Shown here piece by piece: positions 47,301 through 58,975 of a DNA stretch of 64,000 nucleotides. Both the position numbers and the translations under genes were made by a program. The notes beneath the pieces were generated by a model. That model worked only from the letters and a program-made list of their open reading frames with translations, did not search any database and was not told where the DNA came from. Origin of the DNA: Cenococcum geophilum 1.58 (taxonomy: Eukaryota > Ascomycota > Dothideomycetes > Gloniales > Gloniaceae); assembly GCA_001692895.1 (NCBI GenBank), contig KV748193.1, positions 496,001 through 560,000 of the forward strand, read 5' to 3'. The stretch's first letter is position 1, and every line of letters starts with the position of its first letter.

Positions 47301-48000
47301 GTTAGTAGTGGCTATTAAGTTAGTTAATACTAGTATAGGTGTGCGTAAAGTTACTTTTAATTAGTGCGATACTATAGAGAGTCTAGTCCTATATATTAGC
47401 GCGAAAGTAATACTAATATAAAATATCTGGGTTAAACTAGGCTTAGTAAACGGTACTACTAGTATAATTAAAAATATTATATAAAAGGGACACGCGGATA
47501 TTAAAAAGGACTAGCCTTAGTTACTACTAATTATAGTAGATAGGTATAATAGACCTATCCTATTTACTCGGCAGGATAGTAAGAAAGTTATCCCTATATT
47601 TTCCGTGCTTTGTAAATAGGAGGGTATAAGAGGCTTTTGCTTACGGCGTTAATTTCTAATTACTTTAACTTTTGCTCTTACCATATATAAAAGCTAGGGC
47701 CTAATACTTAACTAGGTAGTTCTAGATATTAAGGAAAAGGATAAGACAGCTGGATTAACCTATATAGTAATCTTATAAGTTAAGAAGCTTTTAGGGCTTA
47801 TATTTAAACGTAGGTTTAACATAACATGATTTTAGTTATCTATAAGTAAGACTAAAGAGGTATAATAAGATGATTTTATATAGAGGCAGTAGTAACTACT
47901 TAAAAACGACTTTTCCTAAATAGGAAATTATATACTAGCTTAGAGGTAAGTAGAGAATATAGTATTTGTTTTAGTTTCCTAATTTTTAAATAGCTTAACT
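44333..48000 (+). pseudogene. Helitron RepHel relic, Rep and Pif1-like helicase part
   Basis: Rep region at about 44440-45560: FPTLFPYSKADFNIL, LATYAKYILKYQDD, and a CYIYSFL relic of the His-x-His site. VNYIGKYYSKEEKK near 45560 fits the Rep tyrosine motif Y-x-x-K. The middle part reads to about 46480. The Pif1-like helicase has its Walker A at 46581-46605 (EVGTGKLYLIT; Ser of GKS changed to Leu). LNILLVGDFYQLPPVNQAAL lies near 46925-46985 and is almost unmutated. GLTYVAI-x-SYKLRSF-like C-terminal motifs lie near 47750-47800. Frame changes and TAG stops make it non-functional. Confidence 0.88.
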
Positions 48001-49000
48001 ACGAAATCTAATTCTTTAAATTTTAACCCCCCTATCCGTTCTACCTTTTTACCGCTTTTAGAGCTATTAGATATATATATAATAATATATAGAAAATTAG
48101 CAGTCTTACTTAATTAATATTGCTGCTATCTATAGCGTTAATTGATTTTTAGAAATTTTTAATTTTTTTCTAAAGGGCGGAAATGTTGCTTATATAAGGA
48201 GTTATATAACCTCTAAAAATATATAAATAATTGCAACGATTTCTAACTAAGAACCCTCTTTCTAGCCTTATAGCCTTACTTAGTTACCCTAGCGGCTATA
48301 TAAGGCGTTTTATATGCATCTAGTAAAGCCCTTTATAAGTAGGCTTGGCTATACCTCTAATATTAATAAGATTAGTAAAGGGTGGTTAATTTTTTTTTTA
48401 TCTTTTTTCCTAATTAATTTCTAGTTTTCTTTATTTAGATTTTGGTAATCTAAAGTCTAGATCTACTACCTTAATTAAAAAGTTACTACTTTTACTACCT
48501 TTATAGTGTTTTAAACTTCTTTACCTATTAAACGAATAGATAATTAATTCTAGTTAACAAACGTACCTAACTAATAAACGAACTAATAAATTAAATTAAA
48601 AGTTTGGAACGTCAAAATAAGGTTTTACTAAGACGCTAGCTAAACCCTAACCTAGACCCTTCCTAACCTATTAAATTTTAAAAATAACAACCTTTACTAA
48701 ATTAAAAATTAACCTTATCCTTAATAAGCCATCCGATTAGATTTAATAGTTCTTTATTATCTAAGATATAGCTAAAACTAATAAGGTATAGTAGTATATC
48801 GACCTATTTAAGAAGAAAGATAATCTTCTAAAGCTAGAACTACTAAATTGGCCTATACTAGGGGATATACTACCTACGGCTATATTAATAGCAAAGCTAG
48901 ACCTAAACTAGCTTACTACCTATAACTAGCTCTACACTAAATATAAGGACAATTTATGCGTACACTAGAAGCAAAAATAGGCTATAAATAATATTAATAA
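48001..49000. other. Very AT-rich DNA, no gene recognised
   Basis: Probably the Helitron 3' end and older debris. A short inverted pair lies at about 48165-48205. Direct motifs AACGAA / CTAATAAACGAAC occur near 48530-48600. A weakly coding-like stretch at 48700-48960 could not be assigned. Confidence 0.35.
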
Positions 49001-49005
49001 CTATA

Positions 49006-49229
49006 TATTAGGTAAAACCTAAGTAAATAGTTATATAGCCGCAAGGTATAGGCAACCCTAAGGTAACCTAGGGGTGACTCGCCCATAAGGCACGTGCTCT
49101 GCATATACCTAAAAAAACCCTTTCTACCTCGCATATAGACTCCTCCTTTTTCCTTAAGGATTTGTCTCTGTCTATATAATATACCTATTATTCTATTATT
49201 AGACTCCCTATCTATATCCTTACCTTATA
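49006..49229 (+). repeat. Gypsy-4 5' LTR
   Basis: 224 bp, TATTAGGTAAAA start (TG to TA), CCTTATA end. Partner 55597-55821. Confidence 0.92.
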
Positions 49230-49282
49230 TTTAAATCCTTACCAATCCCCTTAGGAGGATAGCCGGTTTAATTTTTCTATAA

Positions 49283-50560
49283 TGCCTCTAAAAAGAAAAC
49301 TAACGCCTATACCTAACGGTAATACGCTAGTAATATAACCGCAGAACGCCTTAGGATCTAGTATAGATAAAACTGCTAAAAGCACACAAGTAGCATTTAA
49401 GCCATTTTACGAATCTTAAAATAATTAGATATCTATAAACGCTAAAGACTAGTTTAACTTATATATCTAGGCTTAATAGGAGCTTAGTAAAATTGCTAGC
49501 GTCCTACCTAATACCGTTAATATAAAGGAGCTAGATAAGCTAGCTAAGAAAATAGCCAATTTATAGATCATTATTAATTTAATAAAGCCCTCCTGTTGCC
49601 TTATTAGTAAAGAGTATAAGTTATATAGCGAACGTATACGCCGATTAAATCTTAACGCCCTAGTTAAGAAGTCACTACCTAATATTAGCGGTACCACTTA
49701 ATAGCATTTTAACTGGTAAATCGCCGCAGTTAAGAACCGATTTAAGGTTAATAACGCTAACTATAACTATAAGTAACGCACGCGCTAGGCCATTAAAGGT
49801 CTTATAAAAGAGAAGACAATTACCTAACTAGTCTATTACTAGTTAAGTATTAAGGATAAGGGTCCTTTACTATAGGACGAATTTAAGACTATAGTCTAAG
49901 ACTAGATTAGGAACCCTATAGTAAGACGCTTTAATAACGCTATAATATACTATACGGCTATTATAAAGGAGAACTAGAGGTTTAATNTCTTCCTAGCCNN
50001 TATACNTAGCTTANAGGACCTCTTCTCTTATACCCCTTTTATTAATCCTAAATAATAGGTAAACTTTTAGTTTTTATATCTCCTAGCCTACTTATAAGCA
50101 AAGCTCTTCCGCTAGAACTTCGCCTAATAGGTAAGAACCGCTAAAGACCTCTTTAACGAAATCCGCTATATAAAGCAATTGCTTAATACTATAAAGCTTA
50201 TAAAAGATCGCGTAAGTAGTAGCGGTAAATTATTATATATAAAGCGCGGTTATAGTATAGGCTTTATAGACTTAGGCTTAGGAAACAAAACCTAAAAAGG
50301 GTAACGCTTTTCTAAGTAAACTCCTAGGGAGATTACCTAAAAGCCGGATAGCTTAGGGGACCCCCTAGACGCTGGTACTATATAGGCGAGTTAAAGGACC
50401 GCAGGCGGCTACTGTAAGAAATACTAGAAGTAGGCTAATAAAGAGAAGTTAGCTCGGCCTTTAGAAAACCTAAAGCCCTAATAGCGTATCTCTCTTAACT
50501 GTAACTAGGGCCTAATATAGAGGGAGAGAAGAAATATATTATGGTATATATTGTAATAAA
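49283..50560 (+). pseudogene. Gypsy-4 gag relic
   Basis: Starts with a preserved ATG (MPLKRKLTPIPNGNTLVI). It contains IKELDKLAKKIANLQIIINL and KEYKLYSERIRRLNLNALVK (about 49525-49675), a helical capsid-like region. RIP stops throughout; N bases at 49987-50014. The antisense frame at 49697-49473 is a shadow. Confidence 0.75.
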
Positions 50561-53500
50561 TACGCCCTAGGGTAAAGTCCGCCTATATACTTTATATAAT
50601 AATAGGTGCCAAATTAACCTTATTAATTAAGATGTCATCTATAGGTTTAACCTGCCTATACGCTACGCGCTATATTTATATAAACCTATTATATATTTCC
50701 TTAATAGCAACCGGATAACAATCTAGGATATTTATAATCTAATAGTTACTACTAGCGACTCCTAGGGTACCTCTCGCATTATTAGCCCGCAGACCTTTTA
50801 GGGCGGCTTATTTAATAGTTACGATATAGTTCTTAGATAGAATTAGCTCGTGGAAGCAGATCAATTAATTAGCTTCCATTCTAGATAGTTTATCTAAAGT
50901 ACTTTAGACCCTAAACACCTCTAAATAGTTACCCTTAACGCTCTTCTAGCAAACATTAAGGCTAGTGAAATAGTCTATTTACTATAGCTAGAAGACTCCT
51001 TCTTTACGCCGGTTGTAAATATAATAGAAAACCTATTATTACTAGCAGCGAGTACCTATGCAGACCCTTTAGACGTAAAGACACTAGTTATAAATATAGT
51101 AGAGGACCTGCCGTTACTAGCAGCGAGTACCTATAAAGACCCTTCAGTGCTAGTGCAGATTACCTATATATAAGGGGGAGGTAATTAAAACCCTAAAACT
51201 ATTAAGTATACTATAGCAGAGCTATATATACTCTTAATGCGAGTATACTTATAAAATATATAGTGGCTGCACCCTTCTCTTTACTAGCTCCTAGAAGCAT
51301 ACTACTATATAATAGTCGCTTTAACCTCTATAGCCCCTGGCCTACTAAATATATATAAGGAGGAAATTAATATCTTCTCTAATAAGCTAGCAAGTATACT
51401 ACTGTAGAACTCTAAGTACGACCACGTAATCGACTTAAAAGAAGGTAGGACGCCACTATAAATACCCCTCTACAACCTCTTATAGAAAGAGTTGTAGATC
51501 TTATAAGAGTACCTAAACAGTGCTCTTAAAAAGGGCTAGATTAGGCCCAGTAAGTCGCCTACTAAAGCGCCTATCCTCTTTATGCTAAAGGTAGACGGTA
51601 TAATACGGCTATATATTAACTATAGACGCCTAAACAAGATTACAATTAAAAATCAGTACCCCCTACCGCTGGTTAGCGAACTCTTTAATAGGCTTAGCTA
51701 TATAAAGATATTTATAAAGCTAGATCTTTATAATACGTACTATAGGATTCGTATTAAAAAGGGAGACGAATAGAAGACTATATTTAAGACATACTACGGT
51801 TACTTTAAATACCTAGTAATGTCCTTTAGTCTTACTAATGCCTCTATAACTTTCTAGAGCTATATTTATAAAGCTCTAGGAACCCTAGTAGATACTATCT
51901 ACGTAGTTTACCTAAATAACATTCTTATCTACTTAAATAACAAGGATAAGTACGTTAAGTACGTTAAGTAGGTACTACAACAGTTTTACGCTTAGGGCCT
52001 ATATACCAAACTATTAAAAAATATTTTTTATACTAAGAACGTTAAATTCCTAGGCTTTATTATCACCCCTAGGGGTATTATAATAGACCCTAACCGCGTA
52101 AAAGCTATTAAGGAATAGCCTAAGCCTAAGTCCTATAGGGATATCTAGGTCTTCCTTAGCTTTACTAACTTTTATAGGCGATTTATCTAGAACTACTTAA
52201 ATACTATATACCCCCTATACGTATATCTTATATAGGTATATCGCGACCCAACGTTAGATAGGGAGAAGAAGCAAAAGTATAAGTTAAAAGGGCCTACTAA
52301 ATAGTATTAACCTTAGTCCTGGCCTAATAACGCATAGTAAGCGTTCTATAAGCTACGCGCTACGTTTATATAGGCTCCTTTACTTTACTACTTTAACCCT
52401 AATTTACCCCTAATAGTAATTACTAACGCTTCTAATTATACCTTTAGCGGTATACTTCTGCAGCCTTTAGGGTAAAAAAATTAACTCCACTAGCACCTAA
52501 TTGCTTATTGCAGTTAAAAGCTTACTAGCCTAGAAGTACGGTATAATACGTATAATAAAGAACTACTTACTATAGTGTAATGTTTTAAGACGTGGCGCTA
52601 TTACCTTAAATACGCCGCGTATATAACGCGCGTGCTCTATAATTATAACAATCTTAGGTACTTTATAACTACTAAAAGCTTATCTACTTACTAGGCCTAG
52701 TATGCCAAGGAACTAGCTAAGTTTAATTTTAAGATTAAATATAAGCTAGGTAAAGTAAATCCCGCTAATATACTATCCTAGCGCCTAGATTATACTAAAG
52801 GCTTTAAAGATAGTAGTAAGAGGATAATCCTTAATGCTATACTACCTATATTATAGCAAAAGTTGCGGGTTATAGGCCTTATGGGCGGCCCTAGTACTAC
52901 TATACTATACTAGCGAGTAGCATATATGCAGTATATAAGTGACCCTTATAAACTTGGCGCTGGCGGACTAGAGCGTCCTACTATTCTCTCTAAGACTACT
53001 TTAACTAACCTAATAGCGCTTAACCCTAGGGAAGACCCCTTAGCCTAGGCTATAGTCCCCCATAATAACTTAGTAAGTTACCTATATATTATACGTTACT
53101 TTACTAGCACTAACTTCACGCAGAGTCTCATGCTATAGTAAGAGGTAGTAATAGCTACTTTAGCCAAAATAGCGTTTACAAAATAACCCCCTAAGTTACT
53201 AGTTAATTTTATTTATAGAGTATAAAAAAGAGACGCCTTTATACGCTCTATATATAATTAGTTAACCTAGAAATAAGTTCCTACTAGTAATAAGGACTAC
53301 ACCCTTAATAATTAAGGACTCCTAAGGTAAAATAATAAGGTTTAGGTGCCAAATTATATACTACTATAATAGGAGATCCTTAAGCGGAATTATAATGATC
53401 CTATAGGCGGCTACTATAGTTTTAACTATACCTTTAAGGTAATTGCGCGGAAGTATACTTAAAACGGCCTTACCTAAGACCTCTATAAATACCTAGATAA

Positions 53501-54680
53501 TTATAATACCTACTAACGCTCTAAATCGCGCCGCTATAAACCCTATAGTAAGCTATAGCCTCTTTAGGTCCCCACCTAAGCCTAGTAGTATTATTTACTT
53601 AACTTTATTACGGATTTCCTAAAGTCTAAGACTCCTAATAGCGTAGAGTATAACTCCGTCCTTATCCTTATAGACCGTTTTATAAAGCTAATACGCTACT
53701 ATCTAGTATATATAAAAAAATTAATGCTACGCAACTCGCAGAACTCTTATTTAGAGTCTTTATATAAATAGGGCCTCTAGATAATATCGTCTCTAATAAG
53801 GGTAGTGTATTTATAAGCAAGTACTAGAGCACTATATACTACCATCTCCGCGTTTAACGTAGACTTAGCACTATATTCTACCCGTAGATAAATAGTTAAA
53901 TAGAGCGTTAGAACTAGGAGCTTAAGGTATACCTATATATATTTACAAACTAGGAATAGTCTAATTAGGCCTCCCTACTTAAAAAAGTAGCCTTTATCTA
54001 TAACTTTAAGGTCTATGCTATAATAAAGCGTTCCCCTATTAAGCTCGCCTATAGCTAGCTATTAAACGTCCTAGATAGAGTCCTGGATAGCGTTTAAGAT
54101 GCCTAGTAAGGTAGGGAGGGGTCTAAATTAACAAATATCTAACTTATAGAGACGTATCTATAACGCCTACACCTTATATATAAGGTAGCAGCGGCGTCAA
54201 TAATATACGCCTAAAAGCTTTAGGTAAAATACTATAATCGTCACTACCTGGCTAAACACTTCGCCGTTAGTAAATAAGTCCTACTCTCCTTTAAGAATAT
54301 TCGCACGAAACGTCCCTATAAAAAACTTAGCCATAAGTTTATAAGACCATTTTAGATCCTAAAGCGCGTAGAGCAGTAAGTATATAAGCTAGAGCTTCTA
54401 TTTACTATAGCATAGCTCTACCTAGTCTTCTATATCTCCCTATTAGAGCCTTATAGGTTACGCCCTAGGTTTTAACCCCTAGTAGTAAAAGAGCTTAAGG
54501 AAGGCAGCTAGGAAGTAGAAGTAATTATTACTTACTAGAATTATACTAGATAACTACAGTACTTTATTAAATGGCTAGGATAGTTAAATAAGTATAATAA
54601 ATAGAAATACGAGACAGAACTTAAGAATTATTAATAATTATTAAATAAGCACCGTAAGCGGGACACCCTAGCCTTATAGC
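50560..54680 (+). pseudogene. Gypsy-4 pol relic (protease, RT, RNase H, integrase, chromodomain)
   Basis: RT at about 51440-52200, including an open stretch (51582-51773) with VDGIIRLYINYRRLNKITIK and YIKIFIKLDLYNTYYRIRI. The catalytic box reads VVYLNNILIYL near 51905-51935, where YxDD is expected. RNase H follows at about 52370-52680. Integrase lies at about 53100-53900: LNFITDFLKSKTPNSVEYNS, then LILIDRFIKLI (catalytic Asp kept). Chromodomain at about 54490-54640: EVIITYQNYTRQLQYFIKWL. A dead copy; this is the part of the window where RT is easiest to read. Confidence 0.88.
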
Positions 54681-54989
54681 TAAAGCGCAGGTAAAAAGTA
54701 AGCGCCGCTATTAAAATATAACCTTTATTAAAGCGGAGTAAAGAACGTCCTAAGGGATTAAAGAATAAGTAACGATTGCTATAAGAACTACAGCCTTAAT
54801 TTAGAAAGCACCCTTCCTAGACTTAGTCCGTTACTCTATACTAGCTAAGCAGATTATTTATATATTAGAGAATAGGCCCGTCTATAACTAGGGTCTATTT
54901 AACTAGGGTCTATAACCTACTAGTAACCCGCTAGTGGTAACCTATACCAATAACTTATATACTATTCCACCTATATACTACGTAAATAA

Positions 54990-55225
54990 CGCATAAGGCT
55001 AAAGTATGGGTTAGCGGCGGGTCTAATAGGTATATAGCCTTACCGTCCTAATCTAGCTGTATGTAAATAACCTATAACTTACTCATAAAGTATACACGGC
55101 GCTACGCCAGTATAACGTAAGGCTAAAGTAGGGTTAGTAGCGGATTTAATAGGTATATAGCCTTACTATCTATAAATCTGGCTGTATATAAATAAACTAT
55201 AACCTACTCGCAAGGTACTAGCAAC
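54990..55225. repeat. 124-bp tandem duplication in Gypsy-4 3' region
   Basis: Two copies beginning AAGGCTAAAGTA (54995 and 55119), differing mostly by transitions, in the non-coding stretch before the 3' LTR. Confidence 0.8.
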
Positions 55226-55322
55226 CTACCTATATAAGCGAGCTTTAGAATATTTCTAGTCTACTAAATTTAGGTAATAGTATTAAGCTCTACTAGCTCT
55301 ACCTATTAAATAGACTAATTAG

Positions 55323-55349
55323 GATTTTCTATACCGGGTATACAAAATC
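55323..55349. repeat. Conserved hairpin B, copy 3 (Gypsy-4)
   Basis: GATTTTCTATACC paired with GGTATACAAAATC (one mismatch), flanked by CTAATTAG and TAGCTTAGTTAA. Confidence 0.88.
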
Positions 55350-55407
55350 ACTACTAGCTTAGTTAAATATAGGGTAGTCTTAGTAAGGCAAATCTAACTA
55401 ATTAGAC

Positions 55408-55430
55408 AACTTTAACCGGTGGTTAAAGTT
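55408..55430. repeat. Conserved hairpin A, copy 3 (Gypsy-4)
   Basis: 23-bp palindrome with AACTTTAACC arms, one RIP-type mismatch near the centre, in inverted orientation relative to copies 1 and 2 (CTAACTAATTAGA precedes it). Confidence 0.88.
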
Positions 55431-55596
55431 CCTTAACATCTTCGCGCCGCGTATATATACTACCTGTCTCTCTATACGCAAAATTAAGACGCTCTTTCCC
55501 CTCTAAATTTTTTCCTTACTAAGGTTTTTTATAGGGTTTTATTAAGGCTTAAGTATATAAAGAATTAAGGACAACCCTTTTTAAAGGGGGGAGCAT

Positions 55597-55821
55597 TATT
55601 AGGTAAAATCTAAGTAGATAATTATATAGCCGTAAGGTACGGGCGACCCTAGGGCAACCTAGGGGTAACTCGCCCGTAAGGTACGTGCTCTATACATACC
55701 TAGGGAAAACCCTTTCTACCTCGCATACAGACTCCTCCTTTTCCCTTAAGGATTCGTCTCTGTTTATATAATATACCTATTGTTCTATTATTAAACTCCC
55801 TATCCACATCCTTACCTTACA
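55597..55821 (+). repeat. Gypsy-4 3' LTR
   Basis: 225 bp, ends CCTTACCTTACA, followed by the CTATA duplication. Confidence 0.92.
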
Positions 55822-56009
55822 CTATATTGTTTACACTACATTAGTAGCCTACCTTCCACTTATTAATAGCCTTAGTAATTAGTTATATTAAATATTTAAG
55901 GCGTCTCTATTACTGTAGTAGCTACTATAATAATAAAAACACCCCGTATTTTGGTAAGTAATTAAGCCCATCTTATATAAGAATCTTATACTATTAGTAC
56001 TTACCAAAT

Positions 56010-56757
56010 TATATACTTATAGGGCCTCCTCCTATCTATAAATACTCCCTCCTCTATACCTTTTCTTTTTCTTTTCTTCTTTCTTATAAGAGCTGGAGGT
56101 GCTTTAATACTCCTCCTTGGTCCCTATTAAGGGATCTATTAGTTAATATGGCGATATAGATAGTATTAGATAAGGAGACGGGCGAAAAGAAGATAGGAAG
56201 GATAAAGGAGCCTCCAGTATATATTAGTTAAGTAACGTTAATAGCTATATTATAGCTGTCTAATCTCCTATACTTATAGGCCTCCTCCCGTTTATAAATA
56301 CTCCCTTTATACCTTTCTTTCTTCTTTTCTTCTTCCTTATAAAAGCTAGAGGTGCTCTAATACTCCTCCTTAGTCCCTACTAAGGGATCTATTAGTTAAT
56401 GTGGTAATATAGATAGTATTAGACAAGGAGACAGGCGAAAGAGAAGATAGGAAGGACGGAGGAGCCTTTAGTAGGTGTAAGTTAAGTAATATTAATGGCT
56501 ATATTATAGCTATCTAATCTCCTATGCTTATAGGCCTCCTTCTATTTATAAATACTCCCTTTATACCTTCCTTTTTTCTTTTCTTCTTCCTTATAAGAGC
56601 TAGAGGTGCTCTAATACTCCTCCTTAGTCCCTATTAAGGGATCTATTGGTTAATATAGTAATATAAATAGTATTAGACAAGGAGATAGGTAAGAGAGAAG
56701 ATAAGAAGGACGGAGGAACATCTGGTAGGTGTTAGTTGAGTAATATTAACGGCTAGT
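56010..56757. repeat. Three-copy tandem repeat, about 255-bp unit
   Basis: AATACTCCCT recurs at 56041, 56297 and 56551 (periods 256 and 254). Each unit contains a TATAAATA box-like motif, a pyrimidine-rich run, CCCTATTAAGGGATCTATTA and a purine-rich run. Differences are mostly transitions. No ORF. Confidence 0.92.
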
Positions 56758-57940
56758 TTTTATTACCCAAAAATTGCGTTATATGACGATATTTGGGAAT
56801 ATAAATACGTACCCCGTTCTATACTTACACCACTACTAAATATTTTAGGTTTGTACTCGGAGCTGCTTATAATAGGTATTCCTAGAAGATCTACCGGTTT
56901 AAAGCTCTATAATTAAATATTACTAACATTTTATATAGGGGTTGTCAATTAAGCTCCTGGGATACGATTTTTAAAGTTTAATACTATACTAATATTATAA
57001 CCTTCTTATAGTGGCCAAGCCACCCCCCCTAACGCTAAACTATTACATTATCGCTAAGCTATCGCGTCGTCGTATATCTGAACTATGGTTAGTTAATTAT
57101 ATTAGACGTTGCTATTATAGCTATACTACCTCCGCCCGTTAGGGGGAGAGGTCCTAGTATATAGTTATATCTCTTCTTACGCGTATTTAATCGAGTTAGG
57201 GTAGTAGACTTGCTTTAATTCTGGCTATACGGCGATTTAGTTATTAGGTATTAGAAATATTTAATATATAAAGCTTTAAATTATAATTATAATTTATTAT
57301 ATTAAATCCTACGTAGAGGGCTCTATAGTCTAAATATATACTAGATCTGTAACTAATATAATCTTTAAGCCTAGCTTAAGTAGGGCGCCTTAGTTACTAT
57401 AGTAGATCCTTACCTAGTAGTAACTAAGGCGCCTTAATCTTACTACTACTTCTAAATTAAGCAAAAGCTCTATATAGAGGGGTCCTAGGGGGTCTCCCCC
57501 TAGAAAACCTTATCTCTATATATATTAATTAAAATCTATATAATAAAGCTCTAAGTTAAAGCTTTAGGTTAATTAATTAGCTTATTACTTATAAACTCGG
57601 GTTAAAATTTACGTTAGGGGACCAACGTTCCGTATATTAAACATTGTGTTTAAACAATTTAATACGCTCTATAACCGCCTACTATAACTACTTTTAGTAT
57701 AGTAAGCTGTTAAACGCCCTATTGGCCTAAAAGAATCGGCCCTTATAGCGAAGCTAGATAGGGTATATTTTATAGGTTAATAAGGGGCTAATAACGCCCT
57801 GCCCTGCCTCTTGCCTTATATCTAGCTACTAGGCCCTACCTTGTGTTTAGCTTCCTACCCCTGCCTTATATCTAGCCTATTAGCTCTTACCGCTATAGGT
57901 CTCGCTTATAAGGAATATTTTCCAAAACTAAGGGGAATTA
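56758..57940. other. RIP-mutated DNA with two strong hairpins, no gene assigned
   Basis: Hairpin 1: 57384-57399 pairs perfectly with 57418-57433 (16-bp arms starting GGCGCCTTAG, 18-bp loop). Hairpin 2: CTAGGGGG-TCT-CCCCCTAG near 57487-57505. A motif CCTTATATCTAGC is repeated near 57820 and 57875. The stretch probably includes the 5' part of the following Gypsy fragment. Confidence 0.55.
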
Positions 57941-57949
57941 AAGTATTGT

Positions 57950-58975
57950 GTCCTGGTATAGTAATATTATTAGTGCTTCCTATCTATCTATAGGAGCCCG
58001 TACCCTTCTATACTAATAGTTAGTAAAATACTAAATTAACTATTTAGGGTAAAGATCTTTATAAAGCTAAATCTATAAGATGTCTATTATAGGCTCCATA
58101 TTAAAGAAAGGGGTAAATAAAAAACTGGTTTTAAAACCTAATACAGCTACTTTAAGTATCTAGTAATGCCTTTTAGGCTAGCTAATATGCCTATAATATT
58201 CTAATTATATATTTATAGGGCCTTAGGAGGACTAGTTAACTATATATATATTATTTATCTAAATAATATTCTAATCTACTTAAAAGATAAGGACTAGCAT
58301 AAATAGTACATCCGTAAAGTATTAGAACGTTTAGATAATTAGGGCCTCTACACTAAGTCATTAAAGTATATCTTTAATACTAAGCAGTTTAAGTTTCTAG
58401 GTTATATTATAACGCCTATCTATATAGTAATAGACCTAGTACGGGTATAAATAGTCTAAAGTAGCTAAAGCTAGAGACTTACTAGGATATTTAAATATTC
58501 CTAAGCTTTACTAATTTCTATAAGCGCTTTATTTATAACTATTTAGATATTATAAAAGCTTTCTAAAACCTGGCTTAAAAACTAAAAAGCTTAAAGGCGG
58601 AAAGGAAGAAAACTTAAAAGGAACTAACTAAATAGTATAAACTATAGATATAGTCTAAAAGGGTTTAGGGAGACTTTTAAGAACCATATATAAAGTTTAT
58701 AAAAGCTTTACTACCACGCCATTTTAACCTAGATTAGCTACTAATAGTAATTACTAATATATTAAATTTTGCCTTTAATAGTATCCTACTATAACCTAAT
58801 AGAAATTCAGATACTACTTAACTCTATTAAAGACCGGTAATATTCTATAGCAGAAAATTATAAAAACCTAAAGTTAGCTTTCTTCTAGCTAAAACTCGAA
58901 AATAGCTATTTTAAATCATTTTCTATAACAATAGGGAAGGATAAAAAAAGTAGATACTTTAAGAAATATAAAGTT
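57950..58975 (+). pseudogene. Gypsy RT/RNase H fragment
   Basis: Plus-strand RT relic in shifting frames: YLVMPFRLANMPIIFQLYIY-like near 58160-58220, YIIYLNNILIYLKDKDQ near 58248-58300 (YxDD box as YLNN), and KFLGYIITPIYIVIDLVRV near 58390-58445. IFLSFTNFYKRFIYNYLDII follows, then an RNase H start (LLIVITNILNFAFNSILLQP, 58735-58800). No LTRs were found, and the fragment is cut on the right by LINE copy 2. Confidence 0.8.

Larger units (their letters stand above)
36302..48000 (+). mobile_element. Helitron, split by Gypsy-3
   Basis: Plus-strand relic of one large RepHel protein: the N-terminal part at 36302-37767 and the remainder at 44333-48000, separated exactly by Gypsy-3 and its TAACC duplication. 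Termini (5' TC, 3' hairpin plus CTRR) are not resolved, so the ends given are coding limits. RIP has destroyed the reading frame. Confidence 0.85.
49006..55821 (+). mobile_element. Gypsy-4, chromovirus
   Basis: LTRs at 49006-49229 (224 bp) and 55597-55821 (225 bp) with the duplication CTATA at 49001-49005 and 55822-55826. A polypurine tract (55581-55593) precedes the 3' LTR. Gag and pol relics are in order on the plus strand. An unusually long region of about 870 bp separates the chromodomain from the 3' LTR and holds a 124-bp tandem duplication and hairpins B and A. Confidence 0.95.

Noticed and set aside
56010..56757. Solo LTR trio
   Set aside because: The three units are directly adjacent, without TSDs or separate flanks, so a tandem repeat is the simpler reading.
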